Positions 38,837-49,156 of a stretch of DNA of 64,000 nt are shown here, one piece after another. How positions within the stretch are numbered: position 1 is the first letter of the stretch; the number at the start of each line of letters is the position of its first letter. The stretch is from Allacma fusca (Eukaryota; Arthropoda; Collembola; Symphypleona; Sminthuridae). Both the position numbers and the translations under genes were made by a program. The notes beneath the pieces are model-generated. The model worked only from the letters and a program-made list of their open reading frames with translations, made no database searches and was not told where the DNA came from. The DNA lies in assembly GCA_947179485.1 (NCBI GenBank), contig OX359250.1, positions 37,478,783 to 37,542,782 on the forward strand, given 5' to 3'.

Positions 38837-39118
38837 AATAAAAATGAGGTTTTAAAAAAACCAAACCGAAGCTGCTTTTACGACTCTAAAAAGTGAAAAA
38901 CTAGCATTTGGTAAGGGAGGAATTAGAGCAATAATGAACGATACAAAGCATCTCGGGTGCTACCGAATAATATATTATGTATACGTATGTGTTTGCACCT
39001 GAGATGCTTTGTATCGTTCATTATTGCTCTAATTCCTCCCATACCAAATGCTAGTTTTTCACTTTTTAGAGTCGTAAAAGCAGCTTCGGTTTGGTTTTTT
39101 TAAAACCTCATTTTTATT
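38837..39118. mobile_element. Near-perfect hairpin MITE (2 x 124-bp arms)
   Basis: The arms 38837-38960 and 38995-39118 are complementary over 124 bp with about two mismatches, around a 34-bp loop. The outer end is AATAAAAATGAGGTTTTAAA. A diverged two-armed copy lies near 32.1-32.46 kb and a one-armed copy near 48.10-48.21 kb. It is about 550 bp upstream of CAP1. No clear target duplication was found. If transcribed it would give a long hairpin RNA. Confidence 0.8.
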
Positions 39119-39671
39119 TACATTATTTTTACCTTTTTTGTATTCTGAAATGGCATATTTTTTGTTGAATTGAACAGAATTAAGCTGAAAACTTGATTAC
39201 TTTGCCTAAAGCCTGCCCAAGTCAACAAAAAAGAAATGTTAAAATTAAAAAACGCTTTGATTTTTATTTTAAAGCATTTGTTTTCCATAAATGAAAGAAA
39301 AAATGAACCGCTATGCTTCGACATGGCATGTACATAAGGACGAACCATCACTACTACTACTACTACTACGATGAAGCTTTTAGTAAGAAGGATAATTACA
39401 CACATTAGTAACTTCAACTAACTTTCCTACTTATATTTTAATTTTGACAATGGTTTAAGTGTCCAGCCTCATCACTGTGATATTAATTATGTTCTAATTA
39501 ATAATTTATTATTATATCATAATTGTATTATTTAATAATACTGTATGTTCAGTATAAAGTGCTGCTTGTAGCATTGCTACTTTAAATGTTAATATGATCA
39601 AGGAAAAATCATAGATAAGGTGTACAGTACATGTAAACTGTACTGAGAACAATTTCGCTCTTAAAAGTAAG

Positions 39672-40523
39672 ATGGCCTCCAGAACACTCTCATTCATCCT
39701 TATTGTCATACTTCACCTGCATTACTGTTTTGGAGGTAAAGGGCTGAGAATTTTTCGGAATTATCAGAGCAATATTTTTCAAAAAAATTAGTCAAATTTT
39801 GAACTTGTGTTTTCACACTCATACTAATTCAAGGCTCCTTTGTTTTTGTATATTGTGTTGAGTGAGCAGAATACGAGAAAATAGGTCTCGATGAACACAA
39901 CCAGCGTCGAGCAAGTCACAAAACGCCACCAATGGCATTAAGTCCAAACGTAAGCTCGCCTACAATGATTGGGAAATGACTCATACTAGAAAATCCCTAC
40001 AGCTTAGTAAATATATAACAGCTATATAATAACTTAATTATATGTATATACATGACGTGGGTCCGTAAAATTCTGATTTTTTTTAAAGCTGAACGGGCAA
40101 GCAGGGGTGTGCGCAGATCATTACTTGAAACAAGGTTCGATCGATCATAGTTGTTCTTTAGCGGCTAGAGTCGGTGAAAACTTATATATGGCACAGGGAG
40201 GCAGTTCAGACTTGGCCGAACATGTGAAGCAGGCTTGTGATGCCTGGTACAACGAATGCCACCAATATAGCTATTCCAAAGCTGAGTTCTCACCTGAGAC
40301 AGGTCACTTCACCCAAATGGTTTGGAAATCAAGCGTTGGACTGGGTATTGGGGCGAAGGCTAAGGGCTCCACAGTGGTTGTTGTGGCACTATATACTCCT
40401 GCGGGTAATACTCGGAATCTTTTCGATGAAAGTGTTTTGGTAGGCCCCTGTGGTACAGCCTCACACTACTTTTTGTACTTAAAGCTCCTCCCGTTTGAAA
40501 TTGTATTTTTAACCATTTGGTAG
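39672..40523 (+). CDS. CAP-superfamily secreted/anchored protein 1 (192 aa)
   Basis: The exons are 39672-39735, 39870-39949 and 40089-40523, with GT-AG borders and phases 1 and 0. Exon 1 encodes a signal peptide (MASRTLSFILIVILHLHYCF). Exon 2 gives GLDEHNQRRASHKTPPMALS, the usual start of a CAP (SCP/GAPR-1-like) domain. Exon 3 adds the His in DHSC, GENLY, the acidic position in YSKAEFS, and the signature GHFTQMVW followed by VVVVALYTPAGN. The CAP cavity His/Glu/Glu/His set is therefore present. The C-terminus is hydrophobic (YFLYLKLLPFEIVFLTIW) and ends at the stop, which suggests GPI anchoring or a C-terminal membrane segment. AATAAA lies at 40587. Family members have varied roles including lipid binding; its role here is unknown. 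It is a paralogue of CAP2 with the same intron positions. Confidence 0.85.
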
Positions 40524-41014
40524 CTCAATTTACCTGAGGTCAGAAGATTAAAGCTTGCGAACATGTAATTAATACAAATAATTTGTAATAAATTCGATCG
40601 TTCAAGGAAGTGGGTCAAAGTCGGGTTTTTTTTGGAGAAAGGAGAAACTGAGAAAGGTTTTGATTTTTGACTCACATTGTAAAATCATACACTTTATTAC
40701 GACGCTTGCGTTATAGCAAAAATGTGCTTTCAAAGAAGCTGCCAGATTTAAATAAACAAAATAGTAGGCCTTTTAATTTTATGTCAAATTTTATTCCGTT
40801 GTATAAAAACAATTTATCTATTCTAACGTTAGCATTTTCTTAAAGCTATTTAACAACCATTCTCTAAAAATAACTAAGGTATATTGCTTATTGGCAAGTA
40901 CTCCTGCTGTATACAGATATTAGTATCTATTAGTAACTGATACTTGTCTGAGAAATGAATTTGTTACAACAAATTTATATCACCAAATACCATATCTTAA
41001 AATGATACACAAAT

Positions 41015-41221
41015 TCATTCTAGAATAACGTCTACAACTGTCATTGCTTTCAGAAGTTTCATGGACATTTTAGCTTTCACCTGCGTCCAAAATTTATTGA
41101 TAAAAGCGAATACGCGCTCAGTGACAGCGTTGGTTTCTGAAATAAAGCACAGAATCCTGTTTGTGTTGACAAAAATATTTTTAGCAAGACAATTTTTTAA
41201 GAAACAAATGTCGAAAGAATT
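41015..41221 (-). pseudogene. hAT transposase C-terminal (dimerisation domain) remnant
   Basis: The minus strand is open from about 41221 to the TGA at 41017..41015. It reads LAKNIFVNTNRILCF, then ISETNAVTERVFAFINKFW, then a region ending MSMKLLKAMTVV. The SNAxVERVFS-like core followed by a basic segment and a Met-Ser-x-x-x-Leu-Lys-Ala helix is the hAT C-terminal dimerisation motif. The rest of the transposase is not found, so this is a fragment. Confidence 0.65.
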
Positions 41222-41905
41222 TTACCTGCAAGCGAAAGTAAGTAATCAACTAGGACTGTCATATTCTAGCAAGCAGATTCTGCGAATTCATGTTAAAGTA
41301 ATTACTTTTAGATACTGTTTTTATACCATCGTTGAAAGTACAAACTCCTCCTATTTTAATTTGATCGGGTCAAACAATAGCACACGGAGTACTTATGTAC
41401 ATTTAAATAAAAGCAACTGTTCAGTGCTAACGGTTACAATAAAAATATTTAATCATGATTTTCACTTCATTTTCATTTTATGATTTCTACTACTTCATTT
41501 TAACCCTACAGTACCTACGCAATTTCACTACCATCAGGGCCTAAGCTATGGTCAGCCTGGTCAAACAATGTAACATAGGACAACATAGGCAATTTAACAT
41601 AGGAGCCATAACATATTACATTGCAACTCAATTCAAACGTTCCAAAAATAGTAGGAGGCTTTGTATCAATGTTTGAGGACTGTTGACTTGTTATTAACGG
41701 TGAGGTCAGGTCAAACATATGGGTGACCTCTGACCTCACAATTCTAGACAACGTAAATGCGTTCACGTAGATATGCACGACAAAGAACTTGACTAGAAGT
41801 TGTGCATACAAGAACGGATTCCTCCAGATGGATGGAATCGGGAAAACCGAAATCCGAAATTGTGTAGCAATAAAAATCTGAAATTCGGGTTCATATAAAA
41901 TGTTG

Positions 41906-42543
41906 CCAGGAACTAGAGCTTCTGTTGGGGACGAAATTCCAGTCCCGTCCCCGTCCCGATATTTTTTCAAAACCTTTGTCCATTGTCCTGTTCCGACAAT
42001 CAGGACACGGTGACAAAAACCATGTCTCCTTCCCGAATACAAAGGTGACAATTTTTTCGTCCCCGTCCCGGCCAGAATATAATGGGGACAATTTTTTCGT
42101 CCCCGTCCCGAATATAATGGGGACAATTTTTTCGTCCCCGTCCCGTCCAGAAGGTAATGGGGACAATTTTTTCGTCCCCGTCCCGTCCAGAAGGTAATGG
42201 GGACAATTTTTTCGTCCCCGTCCCGTCCAGAAGGTAATGGGGACAATTTTTTCGTCCCCGTCCCGTCCAGAAGGTAATGGGGACAATTTTTTCGTCCCCG
42301 TCCCGTCCAGAAGGTAATGGGGACAATTTTTTCGTCCCCGTCCCGTCCAGAAGGTAATGGGGACAATTTTTTCGTCCCCGTTCCGTCCAGAAGGTAATGG
42401 GGACAATTTTTTCGTCTCCATCCCGAATATAATGGGGACAATTTTTCGTCCCTGTCCCGTCCCGAATAGGATGGGACAACGTCCCAGTTCGTCCACTGTC
42501 CCGACGGGACGTCCCCACCCCCGATAGAAGCTCTACCAGGAAC
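41906..42543. mobile_element. hAT-like non-autonomous element H3 with 8-bp TSD
   Basis: The element spans 41914-42535, with ends TAGAGCTTCT and AGAAGCTCTA, flanked by exact CCAGGAAC at 41906-41913 and 42536-42543. Most of it is a GGGGACG-rich array. About eight units of 40 bp (GTCCCCGTCCCGTCCAGAAG, then GTAATGGGGACAATTTTTTC) fill 42057-42425. The long open frames through it (for example 41515-42633 minus) are products of the repeat, not genes. Confidence 0.75.
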
Positions 42544-42579
42544 AGTGTACAAGTTGAAGAAATTATCTGTGATCAGCAG

Positions 42580-42880
42580 TATGTCGTCCCTGAAGAGGCA
42601 AAATGGAATATATGCATTTTCGATTAAAATCAAAATGGTCTACATGCAGTTTTACTAAATGCAAAATGGAATAGATGCATCAAGTTTTAAAAGCAAAATG
42701 GTCTACATACAATTTCGCTTTAAAGCAGAACTGCCACTATGAAAGTATACACGCATGTAGTTCATTTTGCTTTCAGGAAAGCTTGCAACTATTCTGTTTT
42801 GCCTTTAAGGAAAAAGACATGTAGACCATTTTGCTTCTAGTCGAAATTGCACTTAGCCCATTTTGCCTCTTCAGCGACGA
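42580..42880. repeat. GCAAAATGG-family inverted element, best copy
   Basis: The ends CTGAAGAGGCAAAATGG and CCATTTTGCCTCTTCAG are complementary and extend outward imperfectly (GTCGTCC / GCGACGA). GCAAAATGGTCTACATGCA-type motifs repeat inside in both orientations. Related copies lie at 9.87-10.15 kb and 10.90-11.11 kb. Confidence 0.55.
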
Positions 42881-42959
42881 TGTGCTCAGTCACTAAGGGG
42901 CGAAGTGCCATTGCAGTATGTAACAACAGTCAGCAACTATAACTATGCGTTCTCTTATA

Positions 42960-43400
42960 TACAGTCAACTCTCAATATTAAAGTGGTCGGATTTTTGTGG
43001 GAAGATTGTTGTCACGGAAAACATATTTCTTGCAGAGAAAATGACAACGGGATGATTTCCAAATTCGTTGACCTTTTTCTGGAAGGGATTTTTAATTTTT
43101 CTCCAGTGTTTCGGGGGAATTTGGTATAAAAACGAATTTTTAGATTTGTTGACTTTGTTTGGCAGGGAATTGACGCATTGTAGAGAAATTTGTTTTCGGA
43201 TTTTCAAAATTGGTTTTTTTCAGCTTGATTTTTTGAAATCGTTCAGCAGGGAAATTGAAATAATTTCCAGGGAGGTTTACAAAAATATGAACCCTGAGAT
43301 ATGGTATGTATACATAATCCATTTTATCATAAATTTGTACTTAGAGGTAGACATCTACATTTGTCATCTAATCACAGTTCAATAGTTACCATAAAAATTG
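42960..43400. mobile_element. Possible pogo/Tc1-like terminal fragment
   Basis: TACAGTCAACTCTCAATATT and the following GTGGTCGG resemble pogo-like terminal repeats in which CAGT...CTC is followed by a GG-rich step. The next 350 bp have spaced TTGAC and GGCAGGGAA-like motifs. No right end or transposase is recognised. Confidence 0.25.
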
Positions 43401-43589
43401 ATTGATTCAACCAACAAAAGGCACACACAGACGACATAACGTTCAAAAGAAGTAAAATTTGGACCGATGCAACTAACAATTTTTCCTGAATTGTGACCAC
43501 CTAACCTAAAGTTTCACGATGCAATGAAGTTTACCGTTAGTAACCTAAATTGCCACCGCTGAAACTGTTTTTTCGGCCATTGAAGATGA

Positions 43590-43830
43590 ACTTTTGATCA
43601 CTACAGTCAAGATTTTGATCGATACAAGCGAAGATTTCCATTGAGGCCAAACATTTGACCGATGTAACTACAATTTTGACCTGAGTAACCTAAATGTCGA
43701 CCGTCGAAGACGAAATGTTGACCTGAGTAACCTAAATGTCGACCGTCGAAGCCAAAATGTTGACCGGTGCAACTGGAATGTTGACCGATGCAACCGGAAT
43801 GTTGACCGATGCAAAATAAACGCAGACTAA
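43590..43830. repeat. Degenerate 21-bp tandem repeat
   Basis: About ten units like TTGACCGATGCAACTGGAATG alternate with TTGACCTGAGTAACCTAAATG and CGACCGTCGAAG forms. They lie inside the possible piggyBac-like element. Confidence 0.6.
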
Positions 43831-44789
43831 TCGAAATTTTGAGCGACCCATTCCTCAATAATTGTGAATGCTAAAAGATTCCAATCGCGTCTCCGGCGTA
43901 TGACCTGGCTGTGACCTTTGACCTTTTAGACTTCTGACACCATTAGGAATTCGATAGCTGTCATTTTTTCACTGGATTTGCCTGTTCCAGTAACCTTCGT
44001 AATATTTCGGCTTTATCTGTAATACGTACATGCTCCGCATAAACGCTGCTGCGTCGTATGCTTACTGTTGAAAATGGCGGCGAAATCTAAAATTTTGCAA
44101 CTTCAGGAATTTTTTTCCCGCGTTTGGCTTTGAATAAATCTTCATGAAATTTTTACTACAGGTCAACAAAATGACAAGCAACGATTACAAAAATTATTGG
44201 CCTCTACACTTTTAAATTCTCTGTTAAATAAAATAAAACTCTAAAATTTTCCACTCTTGGCTAGCCTGACCATAGCTTAGGTATTCTAGGGTTTTAATGC
44301 GCTATTGCAGATTGCAGTATGCTGCGGAAATGAAACAATGAACAGAATTTTAGTTCAAATGATAGACCTGTTTTTATATGGGAAGACGTTAGTAATTCGA
44401 AAATTTACATGCACCATAATAGAATCCATATCTTTGGTTTACGTGGCTCAATTTATTCAACAAGCTAAATTAAATGCAAGCTTTCGACATCTAACAGACT
44501 GTCATCCTCAGGCACTAACAAGTAAGTTTAAAATGTACCATGTTCTAAAATGTCGGATAAGTGTCGCTTGATCATGCTCACATTTTCTAGCACAGAACAA
44601 TTTTACAATTTTATTATTTTAGGCAAATGTAAAAAAGTAGAGTTTAGAAGCTTTCTCAATCAAATAGTAGACTTAGTAGATCTCATGATTTTTTAGTAAA
44701 CTGCCTTCCCAAATAGTAGCTAGTCTACTAAAAAAGTAAGAATCTGGCAGCTTTAAACCCCCCACATCTCCAGCACGAGTAGTATACCA

Positions 44790-45010
44790 GATGTATGTAC
44801 AGCTGTTTACACTGAATTTTATTTGTGAGTCTACGAAATCACCTATTTTACAGCATTGCACTTTTTTTAAATGTCTTCTGCATGACGATTTTGATAAAAA
44901 TTGTAATAAATTTCTGTGGCATTATTTAAAGACAGTGTGGAAAATCTTATGGTGTGCGACAAAGGGCTTGGTCCCTTAAAAGTAAGACTTATTTGTTCAA
45001 AAATGTGAGC
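44790..45010. repeat. Segmental duplicate block upstream of CAP2 (left part)
   Basis: Direct, diverged copy of 38440-38680. It continues at 46730-46810 after the H4 insertion. Confidence 0.6.
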
Positions 45011-46737
45011 CATGGTTGCAGTGCTCGGCAAAGTTATGGGTAATACTTGGGTAAACAGGTTCGAGACGGGTACAACCCGGGTAACGATTTTGTGTACCCG
45101 AACGACTCCGGGTACTACCCGGGTACACTTTCTTTGGCTCAAAATTTCGAGGTACGGGTATGGTTACGGGTAGAAGGATTTTAAAATGAGTATATACTCA
45201 CCGGTTACGGGTATAATATGTTCATTTACTCGTACCCGTGACCAGTGTGCCCCAGTATTTGGATACTTTGAGAATTGAGACATTTTGATGAATTTTATAC
45301 TATCATGCCCGTACGTTGGAAACTGCCGTTACATTCTATCTTTTTTAACCTTACAGCGTACAGTACGTGTATTATTTAGTGTGTAGCTGAAATATATGAT
45401 TTTAGGGAAACGTGTTTTAGAAAGTATAATTAAATAAACACGGAAGAGGAATTATTGTAACACAATCGAAGTGGAGAAAAGGATTCACGTACATTTTGTA
45501 CAAAATGTCTTCAGAATGTAGTATTTTGCCATTAATTACAGAAAGAGTCATACGTGCATGATACGTACAGATCTATTGAGATGAGAAAATGAGTGGAAAA
45601 GGCTGTATAAATTAAGACGTGAAAAGTCGAGTCCAGAGTTCCAAACAAAAACTGCAAATCATGTATGTATGTCCGTGAACAAAAGTGCATTTACATATGA
45701 ACTGGTTGCCATAAAACACTTCGCCCATCAGCCTATAAACAATCAAAGGGGAAAAATATTTAACGTTACTACTTTTTAGCAGTTTCTTTTAAGATTTTAG
45801 AAACTAGTTCCATACTTGTAGCTCAAACCCATTCAGCGGTCAAGAAAATAGAACAAAAACTTTGCTTTGCTATTTTACTTACAGGTTTGCTGCTTTTGCT
45901 TTAAAGAATTATTTTGAAATAATTTAAATTTAGAAAACGCTTGATTTCCTCGCCCTTCTTAACATTTCCACGTTTATTAGCCTAGGGACCTGTTTGGTAG
46001 TTGAAAGGTCGTGAAATTTTACGAATACAGCAGAAGATATTTTACTTTTGAAAATTCAATAAAGAACTAAACCTTTAAAAGTATTCTTTTGGAAAAAACA
46101 CCGTAACAATTTTTGAGTAGCACGTGGAGAATATAGGGAAATGTGATATTTATTTTACCTCTACTCCTACGCTGATGAGGGAAATGTTCTACAACTTGTA
46201 AATACGTAGTGCATGTGGGGCATACTAAAAGACGTAATACTATGTAGTAATTCAATTTGCTTTAAACATCTCCTATTCCATTCTACTTTTGATTTTTAAA
46301 CACTTCTATGGGCAATCTTTTGACGGATCTGCATGCATGGAAGTTAATTTTATTTCTAATCGAAAACATTTCTAGTTTTTTCTACTCGTCGATGAAATTA
46401 TTCTGCATCGAATACCGCTCTAGCTAGTCAAAATTACACACTATGATGTCACATATTATTACATGTCTACATATAACGTACTATTACATTTAAACAAATC
46501 TGGATAAAGTACCATGTTACGAGTGCGGGTACGACGCTGAGATACCTGAGTATGGGTACAATTTTCGAGTGCTTTTCGGGTACGGGTACAATGCGAGTGC
46601 AGGTACAGGTATGAAAAATTTGTACCCGGATACTCGGGTATGGGTATAGGTACCAGATATTGCAATACCCGAACTTCGGGTACGGATACTGGTACGGGTA
46701 GCGATTTTTCGTACCCGTGCCGAGCACTGCACGGTTG
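45011..46737. mobile_element. hAT-like non-autonomous element H4 with 8-bp TSD and visible empty site
   Basis: The element spans 45019-46729, with ends CAGTGCTCGGCA and TGCCGAGCACTG. It is flanked by CATGGTTG and CACGGTTG, 8 bp with one mismatch. The paralogous region at 38682-38690 has a single TATGGTTGT with no insertion, which defines the boundaries independently. GGGTACGGGTA-type arrays occupy the ends (about 45030-45240 and 46510-46725). The 1.2-kb middle is AT-rich with no transposase recognised. Confidence 0.8.
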
Positions 46738-48354
46738 TCATAATATACAATCCGTTGGATATTCAAGAAATAACAACATCTAAAATTTTTAAATTGTCAT
46801 CACAAACATTTTAGCTTAAAAAATTTAAATAATAATAATTATTATTGTCGTACAACTCTCAGGGACAGCTAATAATTGCATTATAACCTAACACCCAACT
46901 GATCAATTCATACAAGATATAACTACCATTAAAAAACTCACATTGCAAGTTGCAATACACCGTTAGCTGGCAGTAATTACATTAAGTCTAGGCTCGAACC
47001 TCGAGCGATTCTGAAAAGAATAAAAATCCTTTCAATTCAGCATTAAATATTCACGTGATTATAATTAGTCCTTTAAGTTTTACTTCTGCATCTCGTTTAT
47101 TAATTTATTGAAAAAGTCATGCTGTAAAACATTTTGCCAATTTTCTATTTTTCATACGATATTGGGTTGAACAGACATTACTCACAAGTAAAAAAAAATA
47201 AAGACTTCCTTCCATTCAGAATCTGAGTTTTTGTGCAAAAGTAGGTACCTGGCCCAAGTCTTAACCCGTAAAAGTTTAGGCCACCATGCGTATGCGTCGG
47301 CAATCGTGTCAAAGTTTATCGCAGAAAAAAGGACCTCACATATGATTTTCAGACATTTCTCGACTCTACCTTCAATGAATTTGTACTAGGATGTAACCTG
47401 GAATTAATGTTTCAATTTCATGAGAAATCTTAAAGGGGGCCACTGTGCATAGAAGTTATTAGTAAAGATGCTGATGGAAATTAAAAGTGCTGTTCATATA
47501 AGTGTCAGAGCTTTAGTCGACGAATACCGCTAATTTTATATTAAATAATCGAGATGATTAATTAATTAATATGCCTCCAGCTCTTGACTTAGATTCGTAC
47601 CAAATGATATTGGCATAGGGCTCGTGACGAAGGCGTTCACTACAAAAGTTGTTGCAGAGCTGTGGAAAATAAGTAACAAAGCTGACAATGTGCATGATTG
47701 GGAAATCATTCCATGAAGCCTTAACGTCTCACGTAGATTTGATATTGAATTCCATGGTACATATTCCTTTTCAACACTTAATGAACTTTTTAAAAAAATA
47801 GTAACTTTAAATTTCATCAGATATTTGAAGTTTCATTTGAGCTGAACATGTAAGTTACACTCGAGTTTCTAATGGAATTTAGCATAAGAAATCTTAAATG
47901 ACCCTTTCACTGCGATCAAGAATAATTTTAAACTTTGCCACGAGTTCCGGCGTACACCGGCCCAAGCTTTGGCGGTTGTGTAGGGACATTATGGCAATTA
48001 CTTTCACTGGCACAATACTTCATTCCGATCCTAACTGGACACGTCATAATTTCAATCTCAGAACCGATCTTTTAATTTGAAAATAATTAAATAAAGTGTG
48101 TTTAAAAAAAACAAACGATTGTGCTTTTATGCTCTTCAAAGTAAAACGCTCATTTTGGATCTGAGTGGAATTGGAACAATAATGTAACGAAACAATATAT
48201 AATATAAGTATATACGCTTAAGCTATATTTGTTGTCTAATTTGTCCTGAAAATATTACTGTGTTTTTGTTTATACAAATAAAATCAAACGAAAAACAGCG
48301 ATCCGTGGTGGTAGGAGTAATAAGACGATCATTGCTCATTGAAGGTAGATTCTC
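46738..48354. other. Intergenic region upstream of CAP2
   Basis: It begins with the end of the duplicated block and includes a one-armed MITE copy (48095-48205). I found no gene. A minus frame at 47566-47817 has no domain or splice support. Confidence 0.45.
48095..48205. mobile_element. One-armed, diverged hairpin-MITE copy
   Basis: TTTAAAAAAAACAAACGATTGTGCTTTTATG and GGAATTGGAACAATAATG... follow the order of the left arm of the element at 38837-38960. The right arm is absent. It is about 150 bp upstream of the CAP2 start. Confidence 0.4.
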
Positions 48355-49156
48355 ATGGCCGTCACCACTGCGGGAACCGTAATATTTATTATCGCGTTCC
48401 TCCCTCTTCATTTCTGCTTTGAAGGTAAATTAATGTAATTTTCCGAACTGAGCACAACTATCTATGTTTCAAAGTGTCAGACCCTAAAGTTTGTCCAATT
48501 TCTTTTGAACTATGAGACCACGAGATAGCAGGTCTCGACGAACACAACAAGTTCCGAAAACATCACGGAGCGCCAAAAATGAAGCTTACTAAGGACGTAA
48601 GTTCATTTGAAACATCGCTAAAAATTTAGAAATGATACGCATACAAAATTCTTTTTACTGTAGAAGAAGTTAATAACACAGTTGCTTCTTCTGGTTACAT
48701 GTAAAGCTGAACGAGAGAGGAAATAAGTGTGCAAAGTATTACGTCGAAAAAGATCTGTTTGATCATAGTTGTCCGTACAAGAATGGCGCAGGTGAAAACT
48801 TATTAAAAGGTGGTAGCGGTAAGACTAATAATTGGACTGATTGGGTTGTTGGGGCTACTAGAGCATTTTACCGTGAATGTAATTATTACGACTGGGAATA
48901 TCCTGGGTATGGGAACTGTGGTCACTTTACACAAGTGATCTGGAAAGCAAGCACTGAGTTGGGGTTTGGTGCTTTTGCAAATAAAAAATCTTTAATTGTG
49001 GTGGCACTGTACAAAGAACATGGGAATATGGCCTACACCTGTTCTTTTGTAAAAAACGTTTTGGAAGCCTCGTGTCACTCAGAATCAGCTGCAGTCAATT
49101 TTTTGTACGTAAATCTCCTCTTCTTTGAAGCAGTAATTTTTATTATTTGGTTTTGA
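48355..49156 (+). CDS. CAP-superfamily secreted/anchored protein 2 (199 aa)
   Basis: The exons are 48355-48424, 48517-48596 and 48707-49156. The middle exon is 80 bp in both CAP genes and the phases (1, 0) are the same. The N-terminus MAVTTAGTVIFIIAFLPLHF is a signal peptide. The domain shows GLDEHNKFRKHHGAPKMKL, DHSC, GENLL, and GHFTQVIWK followed by LIVVALYKEHGN. The tail NFLYVNLLFFEAVIFIIWF is hydrophobic up to the stop, as in CAP1, suggesting membrane anchoring. The sequon NWT is present. AATAAA lies at 49220. It is convergent with precursor B, whose stop is 731 bp away. Identity to CAP1 is moderate, so the duplication is not recent. Confidence 0.85.

Larger units (their letters stand above)
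41498..44297. mobile_element. Possible piggyBac-like non-autonomous element
   Basis: The element spans 41504-44291. The left end CCCTACAGTACCTA and the complemented right end CCCTAGAATACCTAAGCTATG share the start, and then CCTAAGCTATGGTCAG. The left copy has about 25 extra bases between these blocks. TTTTAA flanks both sides (41498-41503, 44292-44297). A CCCT start next to TTAA recalls piggyBac, but a TTAA target would be expected to touch both ends and here two extra T lie on the right. No transposase is seen. H3, a GCAAAATGG element and 21-bp repeats lie inside. Confidence 0.45.
40736..44753. mobile_element. Old hAT-derived element with later insertions
   Basis: AAGCTGCCAGATT at 40736 faces its complement AATCTGGCAGCTT at 44741-44753, and both are followed inward by TAGTAG-type sequence. 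A hAT transposase C-terminal remnant lies inside near the left end (41015-41221). The interior is interrupted by a 2.8-kb element (41504-44291). No matching target duplication was found, so the exact ends are uncertain. Confidence 0.45.

Noticed and set aside
42057-42425. Regular 40-bp repeats that could suggest a CRISPR array
   Set aside because: The units are contiguous with no unique spacers, the context is eukaryotic, and they lie within a transposon.
41515-42633. 372-residue minus-strand frame with DGTGTKKLSPLPSGR repeats
   Set aside because: It runs through the 40-bp array of hAT-like element H3 and its flanks. The TSD and TIRs show it is transposon DNA, not a gene.
44305-44571. 88-residue frame ending ...RHLTDCHPQALTS before GTAAGT, possibly a CAP exon
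   Set aside because: The resemblance to the CAP helix is too weak, and no flanking CAP exon is found.
46459-46766. Overlapping minus frames rich in YPYP/GTGTKNRYPY
   Set aside because: They are produced by the GGGTACGGGTA array at the end of element H4.
47566-47817. 83-residue minus frame MKFKVTIFLKSSLS...
   Set aside because: No domain, no splice or promoter support; it lies in AT-rich sequence.
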